A model generated the notes under the pieces. That model saw nothing but the letters and a program-made list of their open reading frames with translations, did not search any database and was not told the origin of the DNA. Shown here piece by piece: positions 7,417 to 17,319 of a stretch of 64,000 nucleotides of DNA. A program made the position numbers and the translations under genes. Position 1 is the stretch's first letter. Every line of letters starts with the position of its first letter. The DNA comes from CAVYXA01 sp963846775 (GTDB lineage: Bacteria; Verrucomicrobiota; Verrucomicrobiia; Chthoniobacterales; UBA10450). The stretch spans positions 1,612,001 through 1,676,000 of the forward strand of contig CAWJXB010000006.1 of NCBI GenBank assembly GCA_963846775.1. Reading direction: 5' to 3'.

Positions 7417-10011
7417 TTAGGGAATCGGGCACGCCCTTGCGTCCCAAATATCGGCGGCATATTCAGCAATGGTTCGGTCACTGGAGAATTTTCCTGAGCC
7501 AGCCACATTCAAGATCGCCTTACGAGACCATCCGACCGAGTCGACGTAGAGGTTGCACAGCTGTTCATCTGCCTTCAGATACGACTTGAGATCCGCCAGA
7601 TGCATGTAGTGATCGCCGTTAGTCAGAAGCGCGTCCCGCAGTGGAGTAAAGATGCCCGGCTCACTGCGGTTAAAGTAGTCGGAGAAGATCAGGTCCAATG
7701 CTGCACGGGTCTCCGGGTCATTCTCATAATGCCACTGCGGCTTGTACCAACGGTGACTTTCGGCCACCTGTTCTGCCGTTAGGCCAAAGAGAAAGAAATT
7801 TTCTTCGCCCGCTTCTTCTGCCATCTCAATGGTCGCACCGTCACGCGTGCCGATGGTCAATGCCCCGTTCATCATGAATTTCATGTTGCTCGTGCCACTG
7901 GCTTCATAGCCGGCGGTGGAAATCTGATTGGAGACATCAGCCGCAGGAATCAGCCGCTCCGCCATGGAAACACAGTAGTCAGGCAGAAACAAAACCTTGA
8001 GCCGTCCGCGGATCATCGGGTCGGCGTCGATCGTGTCGGCGAGATTGTTGAGGAACTTGATAATCACCTTGGCCAGCAGGTAGGCGGGCGCCGCTTTGCC
8101 GGCGAAAAAGAAAGTGCGCGGTGGCGTATCCAAATTGGGGTTCTCGCGCAGGCGATTGTAAAGCACTACGATCCGTAGCGCGTTCAGTAATTGTCGCTTG
8201 TATTCGTGTATTCGCTTAATCTGACAATCAAAGATGGTGTCGGCGTCTACGATTTGACCTGTGGTCCGCTTGAGCCAATCGACAAAATTCAGCTTGGCTC
8301 CGCGTTTAGCTCTTAGAAACGCCTGACGTAATCCCTGGTCATCGGCCAATGGCCTGAGTTCTTTCAACTGGCTGAGATCGGTCACCCAGCCATCGCCAAT
8401 CGCCTCGGTAATGGTTTGCGAGAGCACAGGATTCGACATCAGCAGCCAGCGGCGCGGTGTTACGCCATTGGTTTTATTGCTGAAACGCTGGGGAAACATT
8501 TCCGCCAGGTCCTTGACCGTCGTTGTCCGCAGCAGCTGAGAATGAATCGCCGCGACACCGTTAGTGCTATGTGAGCCAACGATAGCCAGGTTGGCCATCC
8601 GAATCTTACGCACCGGACCCTCTTCAACCAGACTCACGCGCTGAACTCGCCCCTCGTCTCCGGGAAAGCGTCTTCGGACCTCATCAATCAAGCGACGATT
8701 GATTTCATAGATGATTTCGAGATGACGCGGCAACATCTGCTCAAACCAGATAAGTGGCCATTTCTCAAGAGCTTCGGGCAGAAGCGTGTGATTGGTGTAG
8801 GCCAAGGTCCTTTGGGCGAGATACCAGGCCTCATCCCAGCCGAGATGTGCTTCATCGAGCAGAATTCGCATCAACTCCGGCACCGCCATCGTCGGATGGG
8901 TGTCGTTAAGCTGAATAGCAACCTTGTCGGGCAGCGTACGCCAATCGGTGTTAGTCTTCCGGAAGCGACGGACCAGGTCGGCCAGCGAGCAGGCCACGAG
9001 AAAATACTCTTGCACAAAACGCAAACCCTGCCCCATGCTCGTGGTGTCATCGGGATACAGGACCCGCGTCAACGATTCGGCTTGGAGCGTCTCCGCCAAC
9101 GCTCCAACGAAATCGCCGCTGCTGAATTCTTGGAAATTAAAGTAATCGTGCGCCGCCGCGGCCCAGAGGCGGAGAGTATTGATGGTCTTGCCCCCATAGC
9201 CCACTACCGGGCGATCAAACGGGATGCCGATTAGAGAGGAGGGCTGGTTGAGCACGGCGCGCAAAGTCCCGCCACGCAGCTCAAACGAGCAGTTGAGCGG
9301 AACACTAACTGTCTCGTCTTGGCGACAGACTTCCCAAGGATCCGGGCGACGGAGCCAATTGTCTGGAACCTCGTGTTGCCAGCCGTGGTCAATGGTTTGT
9401 TTGAAGATTCCGTATTCGTAGCGAAGTCCATAACCGACTGCTGGGATCTCCATTGTGGCTATCGAATCGAGGAAACATGCCGCCAGGCGTCCGAGTCCGC
9501 CGTTGCCCAGGCCAGCGTCGCGTTCTTGCTCCAACAGCTCGTACCAATCGAGCTTCTTTTTCTGGATCGCCTCTTTGGTGACCTCATCCAGAAGAAGGTT
9601 GGTGACATTGTTAGCCAGTGAACGACCGATGAGGAATTCCATCGAAAGATAGTAAACGCGTTTGGGGTTCTCACGTTCGTAAGTCTTCTCGGTCCGAATC
9701 CAGCGTTGCGACAGGACATCACGCACGGAACGAGCGACGGCTTCAAAGCGCTCGCGGGCGCCGATGTCCGCCGCTTCCATTACGTTATCAAAGACGAGGT
9801 GGCGCTCATAAAGAGCGTCGGCGGCTCCGGTGAACTGAACCGGTCCGCATCCATATTGCCCAATCAGCTTCGATAACTCGCTGGATTCTGTTAGTCTTGC
9901 GGACACCGGCTTGTCTTCTATTAACGTTTCCACCGGAGTCCTTCCTTTCTGAGGTTCGGTTTTCGACACGGTTTGATGTGCAGGTGACATGGTTGCCAGA
10001 TTCTTAGACAT
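7417..10011 (-). CDS. glgP: Glycogen phosphorylase
   Basis: Releases glucose-1-phosphate from glucan ends using phosphate and pyridoxal phosphate (GT35 family knowledge). The protein has GNGGLGRLAACFLDSIATM near the substrate pocket, and EASGTSNMKFMMNGALTIGT whose lysine should hold PLP. The best start is ATG at 10011, giving 864 residues; it overlaps the end of xfp by 8 bp. A longer open frame extends to 10155 but lies wholly inside xfp. About 60 poorly conserved N-terminal residues precede the family core, and ATG at 9990 is an alternative. Making glucose-1-phosphate here saves the ATP that hexokinase would spend. Confidence 0.95.
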   Translation of the reverse strand: MSKNLATMSPAHQTVSKTEPQKGRTPVETLIEDKPVSARLTESSELSKLIGQYGCGPVQFTGAADALYERHLVFDNVMEAADIGARERFEAVARSVRDVLSQRWIRTEKTYERENPKRVYYLSMEFLIGRSLANNVTNLLLDEVTKEAIQKKKLDWYELLEQERDAGLGNGGLGRLAACFLDSIATMEIPAVGYGLRYEYGIFKQTIDHGWQHEVPDNWLRRPDPWEVCRQDETVSVPLNCSFELRGGTLRAVLNQPSSLIGIPFDRPVVGYGGKTINTLRLWAAAAHDYFNFQEFSSGDFVGALAETLQAESLTRVLYPDDTTSMGQGLRFVQEYFLVACSLADLVRRFRKTNTDWRTLPDKVAIQLNDTHPTMAVPELMRILLDEAHLGWDEAWYLAQRTLAYTNHTLLPEALEKWPLIWFEQMLPRHLEIIYEINRRLIDEVRRRFPGDEGRVQRVSLVEEGPVRKIRMANLAIVGSHSTNGVAAIHSQLLRTTTVKDLAEMFPQRFSNKTNGVTPRRWLLMSNPVLSQTITEAIGDGWVTDLSQLKELRPLADDQGLRQAFLRAKRGAKLNFVDWLKRTTGQIVDADTIFDCQIKRIHEYKRQLLNALRIVVLYNRLRENPNLDTPPRTFFFAGKAAPAYLLAKVIIKFLNNLADTIDADPMIRGRLKVLFLPDYCVSMAERLIPAADVSNQISTAGYEASGTSNMKFMMNGALTIGTRDGATIEMAEEAGEENFFLFGLTAEQVAESHRWYKPQWHYENDPETRAALDLIFSDYFNRSEPGIFTPLRDALLTNGDHYMHLADLKSYLKADEQLCNLYVDSVGWSRKAILNVAGSGKFSSDRTIAEYAADIWDARACPIP

Positions 10012-12571
10012 TGTCGCCCTCCGTCGAGCTTTTCCGTTTGGTCCCCGCACTTGCCTGACCCCATCGCCAGTCGGTAATCTCCGGCATGTCATCGCCGTAC
10101 TTGGCAATATATTGCTTGTGTTCGAGTAGCTTGTCGGAAATCGCTTGTTTGGCATAGGCCGCGCGTGACCCTAGTTGCGGCAACCGATCAATGACATCGC
10201 CGAAAAGATGGAATCGATCGAGATCGTTCCTCACCACCATGTCAAACGGCGTGCTCGTGGTGCCTTCTTCCTTATAGCCGCGGACATGCAGGTTGTTATG
10301 ATTCGTACGCCGGTAGGTTAATCGATGAATCAACCATGGATAGCCGTGGAAGGCGAAGACGATTGGCTTGTCTTTGGTGAAGAGCGCATCGAAGTCTTGG
10401 TTCGATAGGCCATGCGGGTGCTCGCTCTGTGGTTGCAGTTTCATCAAGTTGACGACGTTAATAACGCGGATCCTCAATGCCGGAATATGCTGGCGGAAGA
10501 GATCTACGGCAGCCAGCGTTTCCAGCGTCGGTACGTCTCCGCAACAGGCCATCACCACGTCTGGTTCTCCTCCTTTGTCATTGCTCGCCCATTCCCAGAT
10601 TCCGATGCCAGCCGTGCAATGTTTGACCGCCTGATCCATCGTCAACCACTGAGGGGCCGGCTGTTTGCCTGCGACCACCACATTGACATAGTTGCGGCTG
10701 CGCAGGCAGTGATCGGTCACAGAAAGGAGCGTGTTGGCGTCCGGCGGAAGATAAACGCGAACGACCTCTGCTTTCTTGTTTACAACATGATCGATGAACC
10801 CAGGGTCCTGGTGGCTGAATCCGTTGTGATCCTGTCGCCAGACGTGGGACGACAAGAGATAATTAAGCGAGGCGATCGGGCGCCGCCAAGGTATTTCGTG
10901 GCACACTTTCAGCCACTTCGCATGCTGATTGAACATCGAGTCGATGATGTGGATAAACGCCTCGTAGCAGGAAAAAAAACCGTGCCGGCCGGTTAACAGG
11001 TATCCTTCCAGCCACCCCTGGCACTGGTGTTCGCTGAGCATTTCCATCACCCTGCCGTCCGGGGCCAAATGGTCGTCGTACGGATAGCGCTCCCCCATCC
11101 AGGCGCGATTGGTGACTTCCAGTGCGTCCTGCCACCGGTTTGAGTTGTTCTCGTCCGGACTAAACAAACGGAAGTTTCGACTTTCCATGTTCAGCTTCAT
11201 CGTGTCCCGCAGAAATGCCCCCATCACGCGCGTGGACTCGGCCGTGATCGCGCCGGGCTTTGTCACCTTCACGGCATAGTCACAGAAATCCGGAAGTCGC
11301 AGATCTCTGAGTAGAACGCCGCCGTTGGCGTGTGGATTGGCGCTCATGCGACGGTTGCCCTTCGGCGGCAATTCCGCGAGTTCGGGGTTCAACCGTCCGG
11401 TCTTGTCGAACAGTTCCTCCGGCTTATAACTCTTCATCCATTTTTCAAGGATCTTTATGTGGGCCGGCTTTTCGTGCATCTCGCCCATCGGCACCTGGTG
11501 GCTCCGCCAGTAGTCCTCGGTCCGTTTACCGTCAATCTCCTTCGGACAGGTCCATCCTTTGGGTGAACGGAGAATGATCATCGGCCAGAGCGGTCGCTTC
11601 TTGCCGCCGCTACGGCTGGCCTCAGCCTTGATGCGATGAATATCTTCGAGAATGTTGTCGAGTGTAGAAGCCATCAGTTGGTGCATCTTCTCCGGATCAC
11701 TACCCTCGACAAAGTAGGGCGTGTAGCCATAGCCGCGGAAAAGCTGATCCAACTCTTGATGACTAATGCGGGCTAGCACGCAAGGGTTGGCGATCTTGTA
11801 CCCGTTCAGGTGTAGGATTGGGAGCACCACACCGTCAGAGAGGGGATTGAGAAACTTGTTGGAGTGCCAGGAGGTCGCCAGCGGGCCGGTTTCCGCCTCA
11901 CCGTCGCCGACCACACAGGCCACGATTAAGTCGGGATTGTCATAGGCAGCCCCGTACGCGTGGGAAACGGCGTAACCCAATTCGCCTCCTTCGTGAATGG
12001 ACCCCGGAGTCTCCGGTGCCACATGGCTCGGGATGCCACCAGGAAATGAGAACTGGGTGAACAGCCGCTTCATCCCCTCTTCGTCCTGTGCGATGTTCGG
12101 ATAGACCTCGGAGTAAGTGCCTTCCATATAGGCATTGGCGACAATGCCGGGACCGCCGTGGCCGGGACCGATAATGTAGATCATGTTGAGATCCCGCTGC
12201 TTGATCACTCGATTCAAATGGGCATAGATGAAATTCAACCCAGGCGTGGTCCCCCAATGACCGAGCAGGCGCGGTTTAACGTGTTCCTTCTTCAACGGCT
12301 TTTTCAGCAAGGGATTGTCATACAGGTAGATCTGTCCTACCGAAAGGTAGTTCGCCGCCCGCCAGTAGGCGTCGATCTTGTCCATGTCGTCGCGACTGAG
12401 CGGCGCACGCTTAACCGAGCGAGCGATGCTGCTGGCGGAGATCGCTCCACCGTTACTAACTTCACTTTTCGGACTGCGCAAAGCCTGCTTGAGCGTCGAC
12501 TCGGAAAAGCGGCGATCAGAGCGTGCTGTGTTACTAGCTCCTTTTTTATTCTTAATAATAGGGGTGATCAT
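10004..12571 (-). CDS. xfp: Xylulose-5-phosphate/fructose-6-phosphate phosphoketolase
   Basis: A thiamine-diphosphate enzyme that splits xylulose-5-P or fructose-6-P with phosphate, giving acetyl phosphate plus glyceraldehyde-3-P or erythrose-4-P. Visible signatures are GHWGTTPGLNFIYAHLNR, YIIGPGHGGPGIVANAY, PGGIPSHVAPETPGSIHEGG and VVGDGEAETGP (the TPP/Mg motif). At 855 residues it is about 60 longer than usual; the extra part is a basic, low-complexity N-terminal stretch before DKIDAYWRAANYLSVGQ. ATG at 12571 has a purine-rich AGAAAGAGA upstream. It sits between ackA and glgP, an order that points to fructose-6-P cleavage feeding acetate kinase. Confidence 0.95.
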   Translation of the reverse strand: MITPIIKNKKGASNTARSDRRFSESTLKQALRSPKSEVSNGGAISASSIARSVKRAPLSRDDMDKIDAYWRAANYLSVGQIYLYDNPLLKKPLKKEHVKPRLLGHWGTTPGLNFIYAHLNRVIKQRDLNMIYIIGPGHGGPGIVANAYMEGTYSEVYPNIAQDEEGMKRLFTQFSFPGGIPSHVAPETPGSIHEGGELGYAVSHAYGAAYDNPDLIVACVVGDGEAETGPLATSWHSNKFLNPLSDGVVLPILHLNGYKIANPCVLARISHQELDQLFRGYGYTPYFVEGSDPEKMHQLMASTLDNILEDIHRIKAEASRSGGKKRPLWPMIILRSPKGWTCPKEIDGKRTEDYWRSHQVPMGEMHEKPAHIKILEKWMKSYKPEELFDKTGRLNPELAELPPKGNRRMSANPHANGGVLLRDLRLPDFCDYAVKVTKPGAITAESTRVMGAFLRDTMKLNMESRNFRLFSPDENNSNRWQDALEVTNRAWMGERYPYDDHLAPDGRVMEMLSEHQCQGWLEGYLLTGRHGFFSCYEAFIHIIDSMFNQHAKWLKVCHEIPWRRPIASLNYLLSSHVWRQDHNGFSHQDPGFIDHVVNKKAEVVRVYLPPDANTLLSVTDHCLRSRNYVNVVVAGKQPAPQWLTMDQAVKHCTAGIGIWEWASNDKGGEPDVVMACCGDVPTLETLAAVDLFRQHIPALRIRVINVVNLMKLQPQSEHPHGLSNQDFDALFTKDKPIVFAFHGYPWLIHRLTYRRTNHNNLHVRGYKEEGTTSTPFDMVVRNDLDRFHLFGDVIDRLPQLGSRAAYAKQAISDKLLEHKQYIAKYGDDMPEITDWRWGQASAGTKRKSSTEGDNV

Positions 12572-12632
12572 TTGATTCTCTTTCTATCCGACATGCGGTT
12601 TTGCTCCGCTGAGCTTAATTTCTCTATTTGCT

Positions 12633-13850
12633 TCATGTATTGCTATAAGACCAAAGACCAACTAACCGCCGTGTTTCACGCATAATGGTCAAATCTTCAC
12701 GAGTCGCGATGACAAGGATCCGCGCAGTTGCGGCTGGCATGCTGATATCGGCATCCGGTTTACAATTTTCGTTAGCGGCGAGACTGATCCGTAGACCTAA
12801 GTAATTCAGCTTTTCGCAAACCCGCTTGCGGATTTCCGGTGCGCCTTCACCTACGCCCGCGGTAAACACTAAAGCATCGATGCCATCGAGCGTGGCCGCC
12901 ATGGCCCCGATTGTTTTCACGATGCGATGGACATAAATGTCGATCGCGAGTCCAGCGTCTGGATTATGGGGAAGCTCCGATAGAACCTGACGCATGTCGG
13001 AAGAGAAGCCCGAAACACCAAGTAAACCCGACTCGTAGTTCAGAGCTTTGTCGAGCGCGTTTACATTCAGTCCTCTCTGCCGCAGCAGGTAGATAAGTAT
13101 GCCCGGGTCAACCGAGCCGCTGCGGGTTCCCATCATCAGGCCCTCCATCGGCGTAAAGCCCATTGAGGTATCGACGCACCTGCCGTCACGGACCGCAGAC
13201 ACCGACGCGCCGTTCCCTAGATGGGCGATAACGAGCCGCAAATCTCGCCGACCAATCATCTTCGCCGCCTGGCTCGCGCAATAAGAATGGCTCAGTCCAT
13301 GGAAGCCGTAACGGCGGACGCCCCATTCGCGTGTCCACTTCTGCGGCACCGGATACGTTCGAGCGGCCTCGGACAAGGTCGCGTGGAAAGCAGTGTCGAA
13401 TGCCGCGACCTGCGGAACCTTTGGCAGGACTTGTTCTACGGCTGCAATTCCGTCCAGGCTGGCCGGGTTGTGGAGCGGAGCCAGCTCGCTCAGTTCCTCG
13501 ATCGCCCGCTTGACCTCAGCCGTGATCCGCACCGCCGAGGTGTAACGCTCACCGCCATGGACAACGCGATGTCCCACCGCTTGGAGGTCTTCAAGAAAGG
13601 GCAAAGCCGGCGATGGACTAGCCTGCAAATCGTCTAGGATTCGCGCCGCCGCATCAGCGTGTTTCTCCAGCTTCAGCTCCTCGCAGATTTCCGGTTGACC
13701 TGCTTGGCGGAAAATTAATCGTGTTGGCTTTCTGATCCAATCAATCCCGCCATCAGCCAATAACGTTTCGTTTTCTGCATCGAAGAGGCCGAATTTGAAG
13801 CTGCTGGAGCCAGCATTACAAACCAGAATCTTGGTTTTTGCTTCTGGCAT
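12633..13850 (-). CDS. ackA: Acetate kinase
   Basis: Transfers phosphate from acetyl phosphate to ADP, forming acetate and ATP. The family motifs are all present: LVCNAGSSSFKFGLFD at the N-terminus, HRVVHGGERYTS, AFDTAFHATL, VIAHLGNGASVSA, GTRSGSVDPG and FTAGVGEGAPEIR. From ATG at 13850 the product is 405 residues, the normal length. ATG at 13892 has an AGGCGG 8 nt upstream and would add 14 residues, so the start is not settled. It is the promoter-proximal gene of the sugar operon, 61 bp ahead of xfp. No phosphotransacetylase is seen in the window, which fits acetyl phosphate coming directly from phosphoketolase. Confidence 0.94.
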   Translation of the reverse strand: MPEAKTKILVCNAGSSSFKFGLFDAENETLLADGGIDWIRKPTRLIFRQAGQPEICEELKLEKHADAAARILDDLQASPSPALPFLEDLQAVGHRVVHGGERYTSAVRITAEVKRAIEELSELAPLHNPASLDGIAAVEQVLPKVPQVAAFDTAFHATLSEAARTYPVPQKWTREWGVRRYGFHGLSHSYCASQAAKMIGRRDLRLVIAHLGNGASVSAVRDGRCVDTSMGFTPMEGLMMGTRSGSVDPGILIYLLRQRGLNVNALDKALNYESGLLGVSGFSSDMRQVLSELPHNPDAGLAIDIYVHRIVKTIGAMAATLDGIDALVFTAGVGEGAPEIRKRVCEKLNYLGLRISLAANENCKPDADISMPAATARILVIATREDLTIMRETRRLVGLWSYSNT

Positions 13851-14151
13851 AACCGTGCCGCGCTGACAGCTCTCTAGGTTAGTCGCCAACATAACGATTG
13901 CCGCCTGAGTGCATTGTGCGCGCGTTCTCATTCAACGCGGACATGAGGAATTTTCGCATTTTCGGAATCACTCGGTATGTCAGACCTTAGCCGTACAAAC
14001 TCTTTCTTATGCGGGTTCGGGCCGTTGTTTCATTTGAGCGGCGCATACCCAACGTAATTAGTCCGCTTCGTCGATTGATCATCCCGGGCATTGTTCTTTA
14101 CCCCGCTCGTATCATTGTCTGATGTCTTTAGTTGCATATCCCGCAGGTCCT
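13851..14151. other. Intergenic region between the RND operon end and ackA
   Basis: No convincing gene. It should hold the promoter of the ackA-glgX operon, because transcription of both neighbours runs leftward. Minus-strand CCTGCGGGATATGC around 14133-14146 matches 14 of 14 bases of the start element found at 31534-31574 and then diverges. No strong terminator hairpin with a T run was recognised behind the RND gene. Confidence 0.4.
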
Positions 14152-17100
14152 TTACGAAACCGAGACCGGCTGAACGGCAAGCGGCAGCGTCTTCTCTGGC
14201 CTAACCGCTTTGCGCCAGGTGGCGAGCCGCTCAACTACATAAAACGTCACCGGGATCAGGAAGATCGCGATTCCCGATGCCGCGAACATTCCGCCGATAA
14301 CGGTCGAGCCCAGCACACGGCGGGCTACCGCTCCGGCGCCACTGGCAAACCACAAAGGCAGACACCCGCAGACGAAGGCAAAGGATGTCATCAGGATCGG
14401 TCGCAAGCGCAGGCGTGCGCCTTCCAAGGCGGCGTCGAGCAGCGATTTCCCTTTCTCGTATTCGGCCTTGGCGAACTCTACAATCAGGATGGCGTTCTTA
14501 GCTGCCAAACCGATCAGCATGACGAGACCTATCTGCGCATAAACATCGTTCTCCATGTGACGCAGAAACAAAGTAAGGAAGGCACCGAAGACTGCGACGG
14601 GTGTACTAAGTAAGACGCTAAACGGCAGCGACCAGCTTTCATAGAGAGCAGCCAGGATGAGAAAGACAAAGACGAGCGAGAGGCCGAAGACAGCGAGCGG
14701 TGAGACACCTTGCGCCGCTTTCTTTTCCTGAAAGGACATGCCCATGTAGTCGTAGCCCATTTCCTTCGGCATGGTTTGCTCGAAGGTTTCCTCCAAGGCT
14801 TTCATCGCTTGCGCCGAGCTGTACCCGGGCGCGGCCACGCCGTTAATTTGGGCATAGCGATATTCGTTAAAGCGTGAAGTGAATTCCGGGCCGGTGATGT
14901 TCCTGATCGATGCCAGCGTATCTAGCGGAACGGGATCACCTTGCGAGTTGCGGACATAGAACTGACCTACGTTTTTCGAGTCGGTGCGGTAGTCGTCTTC
15001 CGCTTCGATGTAAGTCTGCCAGGTGCGGCCGAACCGGTTGAAGTAGTTAACGAAGTAGCCGCCCATGAAGGTTTGCAAGGTGGCATAAACCTCGCTGATA
15101 TCGATTCCCTGTTTCAGGACCTTGTCACGATCGACATCGACAAAGAGCTGCGGCACATGAGGGAGGAAGGTGGAGAAGAGGCCAGCTAGCTCCGGACGTT
15201 TGCGCGCCGCCCCCAGAAACGTGTCGAGATTATCGGCGAGAAATTTTACATCACCCCCGGAGCGATCTTCGAGGAGAAACGTGAACCCGCCCGAAGTGCC
15301 GACACCAGGAATAGCCGGCGGCGGAAAGGCAAACGCGATCCCATCGGTGAGACCAGCGAGCTGCTTGTTGAGAGCTGCCTTGATGTATTCGTATTGCTCC
15401 TCCGGTTTTTTGCGTTCCGCCCACGGCTTAAGCGTGACGAAGAAGAACGCGCTGTAGGTATCCTGCACGATACTAAGCAGGCTAAAACCAACGACCGTGG
15501 TCGTGTACTTCACTCCCGGCATCTGGTTGACCACTTCCTCGATCTTGCGCGCCGCCTGATCAGTCCGCTCGAGCGATGAGGCATCGGGCAACTGGAGAGC
15601 CATGTAAATGTACCCTTGGTCTTCGTCCGGAAGAAAACTACTGGGTAGCTTTTTGCCGAACCAGCCCGAAGCGACGAAGAAGAGCGCAAGCAGGGCGAGA
15701 CTTATCACGCTTTTGCGAATCGCTTGGCGCGACCAGTTCACGTAGCCATTGGTTACATGGCCGAAAACGCGATTGAATCCCCGGAAGAACCAGCCGAGCG
15801 GTCCACGCGCTTCCTTGCGCGGACGAAGTAGCAGCGCGGAGAGCGCCGGACTAAGTGAAAGTGCGTTGAAGGCCGAGAAAATGACCGAGATAGCAATCGT
15901 TAAGGCAAACTGCTGGTACAATCTGCCAGTGATGCCTGGAAGAAAGACAGTAGGTATAAACACTGCCGAAAGCACACAAGCCACGCCTATGACTGGCCCG
16001 GATACCTCGCGCATGGCTTGGCGGGTCGCTTCGCGGGGCGACATCCCTTGTTCAATGTGGTGCTCGACTGCTTCGACCACAACGATGGCATCATCGACCA
16101 CGAGACCTATGGCCAAAACCAGACCGAAGAGCGAAAGCGTATTGATCGAGAAGCCGAACAGCGGAAAGACAATAAATGTGCCAACGAGGGACACGGGCAC
16201 AGCGCACAGCGGAATGATCGTTGCGCGCCAGCCTTGCAGAAAGATAAAGACAACCACAACGACGAGCAGGATCGCTTCGACCAACGTCTGAACGATTTCG
16301 CGCATGCCTTCCCGCACCGAATCGGTTTGGTCGAGCGAGACAGCGTAATCCATATCAGCCGGAAAGCGCAGCTTCGCCTTCTCCATGTATGCACGAACGG
16401 CATTCGAAGCTTCTACTGCGTTACTACCAGGTAGTTGATAAAGACCTAGCGCCGCAGCCGGTTGCCCATTCAGCCGGCTTTCCAGATTATAAGTCTGGGC
16501 ACCCAGTTCGATCCGCGCGACATCCTTCACTCTAACGTAGGAGCCGTCGCCATTCGCTCGGATAACTATGTTGCCGAATTCTTCCGGCGTGCTCAGACGT
16601 CCTTGCGCGCGGACGGTATAGGTAAACTTTTGGCCGCTTGGAATAGGCGGACCACCGATCTGGCCGGCGGGATTGACATTGTTTTGTTTCTGCACCGCGC
16701 CGATGATGTCGCTGACGGTAATGCCCAGCTTCGCGAGTTGGTCCGGCTTTACCCAGAGCCGCATTGCGTACTGCCCGGCGCCATAGACCTGCACGATACC
16801 GATACCGGGCAGACGTAATAGCTCGTCAACCAAATTGATGTAAGCGTAGTTAGCCAGAAAAACCTTGTCGTAGGTTTGGTTCGGCGAAGTGAGAGCAATG
16901 ACCATCAGCGGCGAAGCGGCCGATTTTGATGTGGTCACGCCAAAGTTGTTGACGTCCTGTGGGAACTGGGATTGCGCCTGCGAGACGCGCAATTGAGTCA
17001 GGATCTGGTCAATGTTCGGCTCGGTCGCGACATCGAAGTTCACCATCATGCGCATGTCGCCGTTATTCGCGTTGATCGAATACATGTAGTTCATCTTGTC

Positions 17101-17316
17101 AACACCACTCATCTTCTGCTCGATCGGAGCGGCGACTGATTGCTCGATCGTGAGCGCATCCGCTCCGGTATAGTGAGTCAGGATCTGAATTTCCGGCGGG
17201 ACGATGTTCGGATACTGCGCAATAGGGAGACCGATGATGCAGATCGCGCCGATCAGCACCATGAAGGTCGCGATAACGATCGCAACGATAGGCCGTCTGA
17301 TAAAGAATTCGGACAT
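14152..17316 (-). CDS. RND multidrug efflux permease (AcrB/MexB type, HAE1 family)
   Basis: Inner-membrane proton/drug antiporter of a tripartite pump. It starts MSEFFIRRPIVAIVIATFMV, the usual first transmembrane helix, and is 1054 residues, the family length. The proton-relay aspartates appear in LAIGLVVDDAIVVVEAVE (TM4) and the relay lysine in IGLAAKNAILIVEFAK (TM10). Porter-domain features such as NNVNPAGQIGGPP are present. It follows the periplasmic adaptor gene by 3 bp. No TolC-like outer-membrane gene is nearby, so that partner must be elsewhere. The substrate cannot be inferred. Confidence 0.95.
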   Translation of the reverse strand: MSEFFIRRPIVAIVIATFMVLIGAICIIGLPIAQYPNIVPPEIQILTHYTGADALTIEQSVAAPIEQKMSGVDKMNYMYSINANNGDMRMMVNFDVATEPNIDQILTQLRVSQAQSQFPQDVNNFGVTTSKSAASPLMVIALTSPNQTYDKVFLANYAYINLVDELLRLPGIGIVQVYGAGQYAMRLWVKPDQLAKLGITVSDIIGAVQKQNNVNPAGQIGGPPIPSGQKFTYTVRAQGRLSTPEEFGNIVIRANGDGSYVRVKDVARIELGAQTYNLESRLNGQPAAALGLYQLPGSNAVEASNAVRAYMEKAKLRFPADMDYAVSLDQTDSVREGMREIVQTLVEAILLVVVVVFIFLQGWRATIIPLCAVPVSLVGTFIVFPLFGFSINTLSLFGLVLAIGLVVDDAIVVVEAVEHHIEQGMSPREATRQAMREVSGPVIGVACVLSAVFIPTVFLPGITGRLYQQFALTIAISVIFSAFNALSLSPALSALLLRPRKEARGPLGWFFRGFNRVFGHVTNGYVNWSRQAIRKSVISLALLALFFVASGWFGKKLPSSFLPDEDQGYIYMALQLPDASSLERTDQAARKIEEVVNQMPGVKYTTTVVGFSLLSIVQDTYSAFFFVTLKPWAERKKPEEQYEYIKAALNKQLAGLTDGIAFAFPPPAIPGVGTSGGFTFLLEDRSGGDVKFLADNLDTFLGAARKRPELAGLFSTFLPHVPQLFVDVDRDKVLKQGIDISEVYATLQTFMGGYFVNYFNRFGRTWQTYIEAEDDYRTDSKNVGQFYVRNSQGDPVPLDTLASIRNITGPEFTSRFNEYRYAQINGVAAPGYSSAQAMKALEETFEQTMPKEMGYDYMGMSFQEKKAAQGVSPLAVFGLSLVFVFLILAALYESWSLPFSVLLSTPVAVFGAFLTLFLRHMENDVYAQIGLVMLIGLAAKNAILIVEFAKAEYEKGKSLLDAALEGARLRLRPILMTSFAFVCGCLPLWFASGAGAVARRVLGSTVIGGMFAASGIAIFLIPVTFYVVERLATWRKAVRPEKTLPLAVQPVSVS

Positions 17317-17319
17317 GGC

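Noticed and set aside
10012..10155. N-terminal extension of glycogen phosphorylase (48 residues)
   Set aside because: Lies inside xfp in another frame; the family start and the ATG at 10011 fit better.
14133..14146. Fifth copy of the start element behind the RND gene (CCTGCGGGATATGC)
   Set aside because: Only 14 bases match and there is no ATG or following frame; too short to claim.
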